A DNA stretch of 64,000 bases from a virus, in the IMG/VR virus record IMGVR_UViG_3300035698_010625, positions 1-64,000 of that record, one strand, 5' to 3'. Below the pieces are notes generated by a model. It saw nothing but the letters and a program-made list of their open reading frames with translations, was not told the origin of the DNA and did no database searches. Within the stretch, counting starts at the first letter, position 1, and each line of letters begins with the position of its first letter. Of this stretch, positions 17,741 through 26,918 are shown piece after piece. The translations under genes and the position numbers were made by a program.

Positions 17741-20706
17741 TGGCTACTAGATACATCGACAGCCTAACAACAGAAGCTACATTTGCTTTAATGGACGCGA
17801 ATGGAATCTTAACCGATACTGATCTTATATTAATAACTGGTCTTGACTTTGTTTGTGATGAAGAAGTTAATTGGTCATATGGGTTATCTATTAGTGGCCC
17901 ATGGGCCACTCAAGCTAGTACACAAGGATCTGTGACTTATGATTCCACCCGTACTCGATTAATCAAATACGATGGAGGTACCGGAACTCCAGTACCTGTT
18001 ATGTTTGACACTATAACTGGTGATGATTCTAGTGCAGTAGGTCAAATTATCCAATTCCTCGATTCATCTATGGTACCTAACGCTTCACATCAATCTTCAG
18101 CTGGATATTTAAAATTCAGAGAAGTTACTGGTACTTTCACAGACAACGAACTTATTCGTAAAACTGGAAGTACTGGTGAATGGGAAGCATCTGCTGATGG
18201 TGCAGACACAGTAGGATTTCTTGAAATTCTCCATCGTTCTAATGGTAACTGGACTACAAGCATCAATGTACCTATCACTATACAAGGTACTTGGTGGGAA
18301 CTTGGTACTAGTGATGGTACAGCTGACCAAACATTTACATCTTATACTTCTGGTAAAATTCCAATTATTTGGGTAGAAACTGCGGAAAGTTCTGGTGTAT
18401 TTGACATGTGGGTCAACGTGGAAGGTACTGGAGAAGGTCTTGGTATGGCTAATCATGAAGCGGGAGTTTTGGGCCGTATTTTTGAACAAGCAAATGCAAG
18501 TACTAGTATACTATTTGGTGATGATATCAATGGAGCTATTCCTCCTAATAATGCAATCATCAAGATCCCAAATATGTACATGGGAATTCATGATGAACCA
18601 ACTGATTACACAACACCATATTTTCCTACTCAAGCGTCGGATTCAAGTGCTATGCACCCAGACTGGACTGCGGGTGGTAACGGTGCTAGAGGTGAATTAT
18701 CCCTAGACACGGTTATATTTGGAGGCTGGGAAGGTAAATTCGATGATCTTAACAACATCTACGTAGACAATGTGGGTATGTTTGGTAAGTGCCAATGGAA
18801 CCTAATTCGAGGCATTCGTAAATTCGAAAATATTGGATCTGCACCAGTCACCAATCATTATAGTAACTCTGGACAATTTTTTATAGCTGGCGCTGGAGGT
18901 GGTTTAACAATTGGCCCAATTTTATCAGTTGCAGTAGATACTGGTAGGTTATCAAAGGGGTTCGTAATCACCTCATCAGATGGGGTGGTTATCAATGGGC
19001 TATATTGTGCATTTTTAAATCCGGGTTTTTTTGGAGAGTATCCTCTCTATATCATTAACGTCAATGACATTGTGATTAATGATGTGACTATGATTGGTGG
19101 GGGCAGTCCTCTGCACATGCGAAACTGCAACAATGTTAAGTTGACTAACATGACGATGGCTACAAAAACTAATACAGCCCACACTATTGCAGCGAGATAT
19201 ATGGCGGATATTAGTGCTTGCGCGGGCGTGACATTGGATGGATTAACTATATTAGGGCCATACATCCAATCGGTAGCTACTAACTATTACTTTATGCGGA
19301 TCTTTTCAAATTATGGTCCATTCAAGCTACAGAATTTTGGAACCAGAGCAGCACCCCTTGATCTAGGAACTATGAGCTCGAATGCAAACATTTTCCAGAT
19401 CTCTGATACCCCTAGTATACGACTAGCTAGAATCTGGTTTAAAAACCAACCCCAAGCAGCTTCTGCATATCACTTTGGAAACATGACTGGTTCTTCTCTC
19501 CACACAGTACAAGATGTTGGAAACCCAGAAGCGTACGACACTAGATATTACCCAACTGAAGGAGTTACCGTACTTAATTATTATGGTAGTAATGGAGTTG
19601 ATGCTTTCCAAGGATCGTTTTATCCGGGGTATGTATCGCCATGCAACGACCCATTCTCAACTAACTTCCGAAGTGATACTACCGGATACTTGCGTGTATT
19701 CCTAACGCAGAGTTTGGGAACGGTATCACCTTACGCTACGCTGGAAGGTGATACCGTATTGACGGGTGCAATATGGTTCTCTGCTAGTGCATCTGATAAA
19801 ATAACATTTACAGCTAGAACGCCTCTTTACGGGATCACCAGTTTCGATAGTGCCGAGCGAATTTCAGGATGGGTTGGTAGTTCTTCCTTCGCCTATTACA
19901 CAGATATGCCGACAAATGCTGCCAGCGGTTCTCAATATTCCATTGAGTATCAACTAGACAAGGGCGACGGTAATGGATGGGTCGCGGGTGGTGCGGATGA
20001 TACGTGGAGAGCATTGGACAACGGTGATACTTTCACCCAGTCCATGACGTTTGATGCCGCCGCTAAAACAATTGTACGTAGCTCTGGTAATTGGGCGGAC
20101 GACGATTTCGATGAACCTCTAATGCTGTATGCGAGTGCCGATACGATGATTCGTATTTCCGGTACTGCGAGTAATGATGGTTGGTATAAAGTAAGTGCGC
20201 TTTCAACTACAACTCTTACTGTTGATGCTGCTCACACTTTAACTAATGAAACCATCAGTTGTACTGCGTATTATGGAATATGTGGTGAGGAGGATATAAG
20301 TGACACTCTTGGTGTATTGTTTAAACTAAGAATTTCAAATCTTACTGCAGCAGTACCAAATCATCAACCACGTTTCTTAAACATTCCGTTCATAACATCT
20401 ACAACTGCACAAAACGCGGCATTGATATCGCTTAACGCTGCAACAATTAGTATTGATAATATTATCGATGGTAGTACGTATCGCGTGTACAATAGAACTA
20501 CATCAACTCAATTATCTAGTGGAGTGGTGTCTGGTACATCGTTAACATTAACTGATATGGACGCTGCAGATGATGATATCCTTTCTATTAGGGTGCGAAA
20601 GAGTACTACTGGAACAAGATACGTTCCATTCTATTCCGAAGCAACTGTCTCAAATGATGCAGCAAGTTTTTACATCATCCAAATTGAAGATGTGGTGGTA
20701 ATCTAA
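17740..20706 (+). CDS. large tail-spike/adhesin with beta-helix-like region
   Basis: 988 residues, the largest gene here. Residues about 400-560 contain stacked N-x-V/I repeats such as IIN-V-N-DIVINDVT, CNNVKLTNMT and AGVTLDGLTI, the pattern of right-handed parallel beta-helices in spikes and depolymerases. Flanking parts are beta-sandwich-like. No catalytic residues can be assigned. Receptor binding or surface-polysaccharide processing is plausible. It is coupled to both neighbours. Confidence 0.65.
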   Translation: MATRYIDSLTTEATFALMDANGILTDTDLILITGLDFVCDEEVNWSYGLSISGPWATQASTQGSVTYDSTRTRLIKYDGGTGTPVPVMFDTITGDDSSAVGQIIQFLDSSMVPNASHQSSAGYLKFREVTGTFTDNELIRKTGSTGEWEASADGADTVGFLEILHRSNGNWTTSINVPITIQGTWWELGTSDGTADQTFTSYTSGKIPIIWVETAESSGVFDMWVNVEGTGEGLGMANHEAGVLGRIFEQANASTSILFGDDINGAIPPNNAIIKIPNMYMGIHDEPTDYTTPYFPTQASDSSAMHPDWTAGGNGARGELSLDTVIFGGWEGKFDDLNNIYVDNVGMFGKCQWNLIRGIRKFENIGSAPVTNHYSNSGQFFIAGAGGGLTIGPILSVAVDTGRLSKGFVITSSDGVVINGLYCAFLNPGFFGEYPLYIINVNDIVINDVTMIGGGSPLHMRNCNNVKLTNMTMATKTNTAHTIAARYMADISACAGVTLDGLTILGPYIQSVATNYYFMRIFSNYGPFKLQNFGTRAAPLDLGTMSSNANIFQISDTPSIRLARIWFKNQPQAASAYHFGNMTGSSLHTVQDVGNPEAYDTRYYPTEGVTVLNYYGSNGVDAFQGSFYPGYVSPCNDPFSTNFRSDTTGYLRVFLTQSLGTVSPYATLEGDTVLTGAIWFSASASDKITFTARTPLYGITSFDSAERISGWVGSSSFAYYTDMPTNAASGSQYSIEYQLDKGDGNGWVAGGADDTWRALDNGDTFTQSMTFDAAAKTIVRSSGNWADDDFDEPLMLYASADTMIRISGTASNDGWYKVSALSTTTLTVDAAHTLTNETISCTAYYGICGEEDISDTLGVLFKLRISNLTAAVPNHQPRFLNIPFITSTTAQNAALISLNAATISIDNIIDGSTYRVYNRTTSTQLSSGVVSGTSLTLTDMDAADDDILSIRVRKSTTGTRYVPFYSEATVSNDAASFYIIQIEDVVVI

Positions 20707-21218
20707 TGTCATTTGTTTATGATCAATATACAAGGCGCTTTACTGTAGCGGGTGGGCAAAGTACTCTTGAAGTACAAGACATTGTGAATTTGGGTAGAAC
20801 TGAAGAATCATCTGAAGATGGTATAGTCCAAGATCCTATCTTTGCTGCTGCTTCTGGTAAGTTTACACTTGATACTGGAATCACAACTGGAATTGATTGT
20901 GAATTAGCAGATGATGTGGACATACTCTTTGAAGCTGGAACTTATTCTGCTGTAGTTAAAGGCGGAAATCTAGTTGGTGGTATATCAGGTGAACCCATCG
21001 CATATTCTGCTGGTGTTAGAGTTAAAAACATTCAAGCAGAAGGACATTCAATTTCAACAGCTGGCGCACCTTCATTATCTGATGCTGATAAAGAAGACAT
21101 TGCTGAGAGAGTCTTTAAACAACCATTTAGTGATGTTACATTACAAGCAACAGGAACTTGGGGTGAATATCTTGGTAAGAAAATTATGACAATATCTGAT
21201 TATTTCAAATTTAGTTAA
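20706..21218 (+). CDS. small fibre-associated virion protein
   Basis: 170 residues; ATG overlaps the preceding stop. The N-terminal YDQYTRRFTVAGG segment resembles those of the 15343 and 17282 products. The C-terminal part carries a LSDADKEDIAERVFKQPF helix like trimerisation or linker segments. It closes the adhesin cassette and is followed by a late promoter. Unknown specific role. Confidence 0.5.
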   Translation: MSFVYDQYTRRFTVAGGQSTLEVQDIVNLGRTEESSEDGIVQDPIFAAASGKFTLDTGITTGIDCELADDVDILFEAGTYSAVVKGGNLVGGISGEPIAYSAGVRVKNIQAEGHSISTAGAPSLSDADKEDIAERVFKQPFSDVTLQATGTWGEYLGKKIMTISDYFKFS

Positions 21219-21232
21219 CCAAAACCCGAACT

Positions 21233-21240
21233 TATAAATA
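21233..21240 (+). promoter_or_regulatory. T4-type late promoter TATAAATA
   Basis: CTTATAAATAC 15 bases after the adhesin cassette and 29 bases before the gp67 ATG; it starts the prohead-core transcription unit. Confidence 0.8.
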
Positions 21241-21268
21241 CATTTAAAGAAAGATATGGAGAATGATT

Positions 21269-21544
21269 ATGTCGACAAGAGATGCACTAGTTGCACTATT
21301 CAATGGCGAGAGCCACCAGTTCCGAACAATTATCGAAGATGAATTGCAGTCACGTTCAATGGAAGCAATTGAAGCAGATCGTTTTTCATTAGGCGCTAAC
21401 CTTTTTGCAGAAGGTTGTGACGATGAAGAGTCAGAAGATGACTACGGTAAAAAGAAGAAGAAAGAATCTGATTACGAAGAAGATGACGAATCTAGCGAAG
21501 ATGATTCTGATGAAGACGAGTATGAGGACGAGGAGGACGACTAA
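21269..21544 (+). CDS. 67: acidic prohead core protein (gp67-like)
   Basis: 91 residues from the ATG with GGAG at good spacing (an in-frame ATG at 21263 is too close to it). The first half is helical and the second half is almost entirely Asp, Glu and Lys. Size, composition and position before gp68, gp21 and gp22 match T4 gp67 (80 residues), a core protein chopped by the gp21 protease. Overlaps gp68 by one base. Confidence 0.7.
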   Translation: MSTRDALVALFNGESHQFRTIIEDELQSRSMEAIEADRFSLGANLFAEGCDDEESEDDYGKKKKKESDYEEDDESSEDDSDEDEYEDEEDD

Positions 21545-21963
21545 TGAATTCTCTCCAATTAATGACAATCCTTAAAGAAGCGACGGATTACGATCCTAAG
21601 TATAAAAAGAAGTATGATGATGAAAAAGGACCACCTGTTACGTCTAAGGGCGATGAGGATTTTCGCGCTATCCACAAAGTTGAAACTACTAGCGAAGACG
21701 ATTTCGATGCCGCAAGTGGCGGAAAGACTAAGAAGCAATCACGTAAAAAGTTCGAAGGTGGAAGCCCAGACGAAAAGTTAAACGCTGTAAAAGATACTTC
21801 TGGTAAAATGCCTGGACCACGTGCTGGTAAAAGACCTACAGATAGTAACCAAGGCGATTGGAAAACTCCTACAGTTAAAGAGAATACTACACCTGGTATT
21901 AGTGAATCTACTTCTCTCACTTCATTAAAGAGCGCTCTAAGTTCTATGAGTAAAAGAGGCTAA
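21544..21963 (+). CDS. basic prohead core protein (gp68-position)
   Basis: 139 residues, similar in length to T4 gp68 (141) and in the same place. Lys-rich and low-complexity, with an N-terminus containing MTILKEATD, whose LKE/A could be a gp21 cleavage site. Function in prohead core assembly is inferred from position; sequence similarity to gp68 is not clear by eye. Confidence 0.5.
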   Translation: MNSLQLMTILKEATDYDPKYKKKYDDEKGPPVTSKGDEDFRAIHKVETTSEDDFDAASGGKTKKQSRKKFEGGSPDEKLNAVKDTSGKMPGPRAGKRPTDSNQGDWKTPTVKENTTPGISESTSLTSLKSALSSMSKRG

Positions 21964-21966
21964 ATC

Positions 21967-22338
21967 ATGGCACAACAATTTACATTTAATCAAAATCACG
22001 GCAGCCGAGGAACTAGTGTTGTTGTAGTTCGTGCTACATCAAACGGCCATATTCGAATGAACGATACACTCAATGGCGCTAACGTTATTGGTGAAACTGT
22101 TGTTGATATGACTATTGCTGATATTGCTTGGTCTACGCCTTCTGGTGTATACTGGTCTGTTAAACGCGGCGATCACGAAATGTGGCGCGCCCATGGTAAT
22201 GGACATCTGAATTGTGCAGATAATCAAATGCGTTTAGAATCAAATTCTATGCATATGACTTCCAATTGTGTATTTGAATTATCAGGATCTGGTAACGCTA
22301 GTATCTTGATTAAACTTCACAAACGTTCAGGAGCATAA
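21967..22338 (+). CDS. hypothetical virion/head protein
   Basis: 123 residues, beta-rich, with the N-terminal MAQQF shared with the major capsid protein. It lies between gp68 and gp21 with no T4 equivalent at this position. Co-transcription with head genes suggests a head accessory or decoration protein. No family recognised. Confidence 0.45.
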   Translation: MAQQFTFNQNHGSRGTSVVVVRATSNGHIRMNDTLNGANVIGETVVDMTIADIAWSTPSGVYWSVKRGDHEMWRAHGNGHLNCADNQMRLESNSMHMTSNCVFELSGSGNASILIKLHKRSGA

Positions 22339-22339
22339 T

Positions 22340-22987
22340 ATGAAACTGATTACCGAAGTACGTTTTACTGATGTCGAAACATTTTCGGAGTCAGTTAAAA
22401 GTGGTGGAAAGAATTACTATATTGAAGGTGTGTTCATGCAGGGCGATATTAAGAATCGCAATGGCAGATCATATCCAATGGGTATTCTTGAAAGAGAAGT
22501 TAACAAAATTAATGAATCTCAAATTCAACATAATGCTGGATATGGAGAACTTGGTCACCCAGACGGTCCAACCATTAACCTTGAGAGAGTGTCGCATTTA
22601 ACACAATCACTTGTTAAAGAAGGTAATAACTTCATCGGTAAAGCAAAAATTATTGCTACGCCTTATGGAGAAATTGCTAAGACATTTGTCGACGAAGGTT
22701 CTAGACTTGGTGTATCATCACGTGGTATGGGTTCACTGCGTGATAGAGATGGAGCTAGTGAAGTTCAAGAAGATTTCACATTAGCAACACCAGCAGATAT
22801 CGTTTCTGATCCTTCTGCTCCAGATGCCTTCGTTAAAGGTATTATGGAAGGTAGAGAGTTCTATTATGATTCTGATCGCAAGACTTGGATTTCAGAAGAA
22901 ATCAAACACCAAATCAATGGAATGAGCAAGAGCAAACTTCAAGAAACTAAACTTGCTCTATTTCATAGGTTCTTACGTAACCTGTAA
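22340..22987 (+). CDS. 21: prohead core scaffold protease (gp21-like)
   Basis: 215 residues (T4 gp21: 212). The NRNGRSYP block, the catalytic His in GELGHPD (His73) and the catalytic Ser in VSSRG (about 126-127) identify the herpesvirus-assemblin-type serine protease that matures T4 heads. It cuts after Glu in [hydrophobic]-x-E, cleaves gp23 and core proteins, and removes capsid-targeting peptides from internal proteins, which links it to the 5822-7779 cassette. Confidence 0.92.
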   Translation: MKLITEVRFTDVETFSESVKSGGKNYYIEGVFMQGDIKNRNGRSYPMGILEREVNKINESQIQHNAGYGELGHPDGPTINLERVSHLTQSLVKEGNNFIGKAKIIATPYGEIAKTFVDEGSRLGVSSRGMGSLRDRDGASEVQEDFTLATPADIVSDPSAPDAFVKGIMEGREFYYDSDRKTWISEEIKHQINGMSKSKLQETKLALFHRFLRNL

Positions 22988-22998
22988 GAACACATTCT

Positions 22999-23006
22999 TA
23001 TAAATA
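22999..23006 (+). promoter_or_regulatory. T4-type late promoter TATAAATA
   Basis: CTTATAAATAC 12 bases after gp21, 47 bases before the scaffold ATG with its AGGGAG site. Confidence 0.8.
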
Positions 23007-23052
23007 CTTTTATAGTTACAAACTAAATATTTCCTAAGAGGGAGAAGCGGTT

Positions 23053-24207
23053 ATGCCAGACAAAAATATCATTGACGAGCTTGAGGAAGAAATTGCAGCA
23101 GAGTTAGATGATGACGATAATGAGCTCGAAGATAAAACACCTCGGCGTAAGCGTAAGAAGGCTTCTGCTGAAGATTCGGATGATCTAGGAGAAGGTAAAG
23201 CATCTATGGGTGATCCATCTGAAGATGCTACTATTATTGCTATGTCCGATAAAAAGAACAAAGCTTCAATTAAGATGAAGGGTAAGGCTACTGCAGCTAA
23301 ACTCAAGGGCGTTGAAACCCGTGGTGGAAAGATGGAAAGCAAGTTTGCTATCATCAACAACATCATTTCTGAAATGCAGGGAATGGATAAAAGTGAAATC
23401 GCTGCCGTTTACTCTAACATGTTCGAAGGAGCAGGAGTAGAAGGTTCTGAAGACGAAGTTGATTTCTCAGTAGAAATTGATGGCTTGTTTGAAGGCGAAG
23501 AGTTAACAGAAGAATTCCGTGTAAAAGCATCCACAATTTTTGAAGCTGCAGTTGCTGCAAAGGCTAACGAACGAATTGAAGAATTCGTAGTAGAAGCTAA
23601 TGCAAATATTGAAGTTGAAAAAGAAGAAATGCTTGACCAGCTCACAGAGCAACTAGACACATATCTTGACTATGTTGTTGAACAGTGGAGCGACGAGAAC
23701 AAACTAGCAATTACATCTGGAATCAAATCAGAAGTTGTTGAATCTTTCCTTGGTGGCCTGAAAGAACTATTCGTAGAACATTACGTTGATATTCCAGAAG
23801 ACCAAGTAGATGCAGTTACTGCTCTCGGTGATAAGGTCGCATCTCTTGAAGAAGATCTAAACAGTCTTACTTCAGAAAACGTACATCTTCGCGAATCTGT
23901 TAAAGGTTTCGAAAAGACTGCTGTGCTAGAAGAAGTTGGTGAAGATCTTTCTGACTCCGATTTCGAAAAGCTAAGAGTGTTTGCAGAATCTGTAGATGCT
24001 GGATCAGCTGGTGATTACCGCAAGAAGTTGGTTACTATTAGTGAGCACTACTTCGATGTTAATCCTAACAAGAAGACTCTAAGCGAAAGCAAGAAGACTC
24101 TTAACGAAGACGTAAATCCTTACACTCAATTAGATGAAGACGCTAATAAAGCTCGTTCTGCAAATAGAGTTAAAGGTGTAGCGGAAGCTATCTCAAGAAT
24201 CGTATAA
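23053..24207 (+). CDS. 22: prohead scaffold protein (gp22-like)
   Basis: 384 residues, strongly acidic and helical, with long Glu/Asp-rich segments and a coiled coil around residues 255-300. Many x-x-E sites fit digestion by gp21. T4 gp22 (269 residues) is the main scaffold; this one is longer, with an extra acidic/basic N-terminus. Position between gp21 and gp23 makes the call secure although primary sequence is poorly conserved. Confidence 0.8.
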   Translation: MPDKNIIDELEEEIAAELDDDDNELEDKTPRRKRKKASAEDSDDLGEGKASMGDPSEDATIIAMSDKKNKASIKMKGKATAAKLKGVETRGGKMESKFAIINNIISEMQGMDKSEIAAVYSNMFEGAGVEGSEDEVDFSVEIDGLFEGEELTEEFRVKASTIFEAAVAAKANERIEEFVVEANANIEVEKEEMLDQLTEQLDTYLDYVVEQWSDENKLAITSGIKSEVVESFLGGLKELFVEHYVDIPEDQVDAVTALGDKVASLEEDLNSLTSENVHLRESVKGFEKTAVLEEVGEDLSDSDFEKLRVFAESVDAGSAGDYRKKLVTISEHYFDVNPNKKTLSESKKTLNEDVNPYTQLDEDANKARSANRVKGVAEAISRIV

Positions 24208-24229
24208 CATCACTTAAAATAAACTAACT

Positions 24230-24237
24230 TATAAATA
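24230..24237 (+). promoter_or_regulatory. T4-type late promoter TATAAATA
   Basis: CTTATAAATA 42 bases before the capsid gene ATG, which has an AGGAG site; the strongest expected late unit. Confidence 0.8.
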
Positions 24238-24278
24238 ACTTAAAATAAACCATATTAGGTTATCTAGGAGAACTCACA

Positions 24279-25700
24279 ATGGCACAACAATTTCAGGGTC
24301 TAACTGAAGCGATGAAAGCTCGTTGGGACGATGTAATCAATCATCCTGACCTTCCACCGATTACAGATCAGCACCGAAGAGAAGTAACAATTCGTCTACT
24401 GGAAAACCAGTTAGAAGATACGGCAAGTACGCCTGCACACATGCTACCAACATTGCTTGGTGAAGCAGCACCTTCAAACGCTGTCGTTGACGCGGCTGGT
24501 GGTGGTCAGATGGATACATACGATCCTGTCCTAATCGGCATGATTCGACGTTCCGCTCCTCAGATGATGGCTTATGATATCTGTGGTGTTCAGCCAATGT
24601 CCGGACCTTCTGGTCTTATCTTTGCAATGCGCTCACAGTACATTGTTGATGCTATTCCAGCTGGAACAGTACAGCCTGGCTCGACTGCTGCATCTCGTCA
24701 AGAAACTTTCTATAACGAAGTTGATACTAGATTCTCAGCTCTTGCTAACAACGTTATTGGTGGCGTTTATGACGTTACAGATAACTTCCCAGCATCTTCT
24801 AACCCAGCGCTAAACGATCCACATGATACTTCGGGTACATATGGTGTTCGTCAAGCAATGGCAACAGCTCTTGCTGAAGCACTTGGTGATACTACATCCA
24901 ATCCTTTCTCAGAAATGGGATTCAGTATTGAGAAGTTCACCGTATCTGTTAAGAGTCGTGCTCTTAAAGCTGAATACACAACAGAACTTGCACAGGATCT
25001 TAAAGCCGTTCACGGTTTGGATGCTGAAAAAGAACTTGCTAATATCCTTGCTACAGAAACTCTAGCAGAAGTTAACCGCGAAATTGTTCGTCTTATCAAC
25101 ATTATCGCTAAGACTGGTGCTCAAGAGAACGTAGCAACTGCAGGTACTTTCGATCTTGACTTAGACGCTAACGGCCGTTGGTCGGTAGAACGTTTCAAGG
25201 GCCTTATGTTCCAGCTAGAACGTGAAGCTAACAAGATTGCTAAGGATACAAGACGTGGTAAGGGTAACATCCTAATCTGTTCATCTGATGTAGCTTCGGC
25301 TCTTCGCATGGCTGGTGTACTGGATTATACTCCTGCTTTGAATAACGATCTTAAGGTTGACGATACTGGTAACACATTCGTTGGAGTACTTAACGGTCAG
25401 TTCAAGGTCTATGTTGATCCTTACTTCGCATCTGCTCAGGGTCTGCAGTACGCAAACGTTGGCTTCAAGGGAAGCAACAAGTACGACGCTGGTCTATTCT
25501 ACTGCCCATACGTTCCATTACAGATGGTTCGCTCAATCGGTGAACAGACATTCCAGCCAAAGATCGCTTTCAAGACTCGTTACGCAATTGCTGTCAATCC
25601 TTTCTCGAAAGGTGCTGCTGTTCTATCCAACCCGGATGCACGACCAGAAGCTGACGCAAACGTATACTACCGTCTGTTTGCTATCAAGAACCTTATGTAA
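24279..25700 (+). CDS. 23: major capsid protein (gp23-like)
   Basis: 473 residues. The PMSGPSGLIFAMRSQY block and the C-terminal NPFSKGAAV region are hallmark gp23 sequences. A gp21 cleavage site is visible after Glu62 in LLGE/AAP, so the mature protein starts at Ala63. Own late promoter upstream and strong terminator downstream. No separate gp24 vertex gene is seen in this window. Confidence 0.95.
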   Translation: MAQQFQGLTEAMKARWDDVINHPDLPPITDQHRREVTIRLLENQLEDTASTPAHMLPTLLGEAAPSNAVVDAAGGGQMDTYDPVLIGMIRRSAPQMMAYDICGVQPMSGPSGLIFAMRSQYIVDAIPAGTVQPGSTAASRQETFYNEVDTRFSALANNVIGGVYDVTDNFPASSNPALNDPHDTSGTYGVRQAMATALAEALGDTTSNPFSEMGFSIEKFTVSVKSRALKAEYTTELAQDLKAVHGLDAEKELANILATETLAEVNREIVRLINIIAKTGAQENVATAGTFDLDLDANGRWSVERFKGLMFQLEREANKIAKDTRRGKGNILICSSDVASALRMAGVLDYTPALNNDLKVDDTGNTFVGVLNGQFKVYVDPYFASAQGLQYANVGFKGSNKYDAGLFYCPYVPLQMVRSIGEQTFQPKIAFKTRYAIAVNPFSKGAAVLSNPDARPEADANVYYRLFAIKNLM

Positions 25701-25746
25701 AACTGGTTCGACAAAAATAAGAGCTTCTGTCAGGGGCCAATTTCAG

Positions 25747-25770
25747 GGGAGTCTTCGGGCTCCCTTTTTT
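25747..25770 (+). terminator. Rho-independent terminator after capsid gene
   Basis: 7-bp stem GGGAGTC/GGCTCCC closed by a TTCG loop and followed by six T. It ends the capsid transcript. Confidence 0.9.
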
Positions 25771-25802
25771 GTGTGTATAGATACATAAAAGAGGAATCAG
25801 TA

Positions 25803-26291
25803 ATGCCAGTAAATCCAAGCCAAAATTTTCTTTCCGATAAAGGTTTCCGCTTTATACTTGAAAGAACTCCAAACGTACAATACTTTACTCAAGAGGTATC
25901 GTTACCATCGATAAGTTTGGGTGGTGTTGAATCTGTTATGCCTTTCCACAGACACCAACGGCATGGAAGTAAACTGACTTGGAGCCCACTAGTACTCAAT
26001 TTTGCTGTTGATGAAAATCTCATTAATTACAAAGAAATCCATAATTGGATGTTCGGATTAGCTCCAGCAACACCAAGTGAAAGTAATACAATTCTGAATG
26101 ATAAAGGTCCAGTTTCTGATGGCACATTATTCATCCTAAATTCAAATCATTCAGACGGCCTTCAAATTACTTTTGAAAACCTTTGGCCAACAGATTTATC
26201 AGAACTCAGTTTTTCATCAACAAGTGGTGACCTGCGATATCTGAAAGCAACGGTAACCTTTGAGTATATGCAATACACCTTTAAAGAGTGA
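25803..26291 (+). CDS. tail-tube-fold structural protein (gp19/gp54-like)
   Basis: 162 residues from the ATG with GAGGAA upstream; a longer in-frame reading upstream would run into the terminator. The EVSLPSISLGGVESVMPF block resembles the LP/IPG strand of T4 tail-tube-fold proteins (gp19, gp48, gp54). It probably joins the tube to the baseplate or caps it. It lacks the late promoter of its upstream neighbours. Specific identity uncertain. Confidence 0.55.
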   Translation: MPVNPSQNFLSDKGFRFILERTPNVQYFTQEVSLPSISLGGVESVMPFHRHQRHGSKLTWSPLVLNFAVDENLINYKEIHNWMFGLAPATPSESNTILNDKGPVSDGTLFILNSNHSDGLQITFENLWPTDLSELSFSSTSGDLRYLKATVTFEYMQYTFKE

Positions 26292-26299
26292 TTTAAACC

Positions 26300-26328
26300 T
26301 TTACAGAAAGGTAGAAGCATGGTATAAT
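26300..26328 (+). promoter_or_regulatory. sigma70-type early promoter before uvsY
   Basis: TTTACA, 17-base spacer, perfect TATAAT. It lies 48 bases before the uvsY-like ATG and starts the recombination operon, which host RNA polymerase could read without phage factors. Confidence 0.75.
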
Positions 26329-26375
26329 AATCTTGCTGCTTCTGCATATACTAGTAGTAACTAGAAGAGGTAGTA

Positions 26376-26819
26376 ATGACAATTGATGAAGTAATTGCAA
26401 TGTGGATTATAGATGCTCCACTGAATGAATTAGATCTACAACGTTCCATATACGATATCCCTAAAATGTTATCTAAGTATTTGAAACTACTTGCTAGATC
26501 ACGTAAACAAAGAATTCTGCTACAACGCAAAAGAAAACTACTCCAGATAAAACTAATGGAGTACTATTCCGGAGATTTGAATAATCCGAAGGATCTCGAA
26601 GAGATCAAAAGACAGCCATTTGAAAAGTCTATACTCAACTCTCAAATCAAAGATTATATCGAAGCAGACAAAGAGATGATAGATCTCAATCTGAGTAATG
26701 GATATAATAATGAGCTAATTGCCATTCTTGAAGACATAATGAAGTCTCTCCACAACAGAAATTTCTTAATCAAGAATTCAATCGATTACCAAAAATTCAT
26801 TTCTGGGTCGCAATACTAA
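26376..26819 (+). CDS. uvsY: recombination mediator (UvsY-like)
   Basis: 147 residues (T4 UvsY: 137). Highly helical and charged, with MEYYSGD in mid-protein like the DYYSGRGDG of T4 UvsY. UvsY loads the UvsX recombinase onto gp32-coated ssDNA. Position immediately before uvsW agrees with T4. No uvsX or gene 32 is in this window. Confidence 0.75.
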   Translation: MTIDEVIAMWIIDAPLNELDLQRSIYDIPKMLSKYLKLLARSRKQRILLQRKRKLLQIKLMEYYSGDLNNPKDLEEIKRQPFEKSILNSQIKDYIEADKEMIDLNLSNGYNNELIAILEDIMKSLHNRNFLIKNSIDYQKFISGSQY

Positions 26820-26843
26820 GATATATACACTATAGGAAGGATT

Positions 26844-26915
26844 ATGGAAGACAAACAATTAAACATTACAGAAGCATCTCAGTTAGTAAATTCAGATGTA
26901 GAATTTTTTGGATAA
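26844..26915 (+). CDS. 23-residue conserved-position peptide between uvsY and uvsW
   Basis: A short ORF with a strong AGGAAGG ribosome-binding site, ending 3 bases before the uvsW ATG. The product begins MEDKQLNITEA and is acidic. T4 carries small uvsY.-1/-2 ORFs in this place. Real translation is suggested by the ribosome-binding site; function unknown. Confidence 0.4.
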   Translation: MEDKQLNITEASQLVNSDVEFFG

Positions 26916-26918
26916 AAT

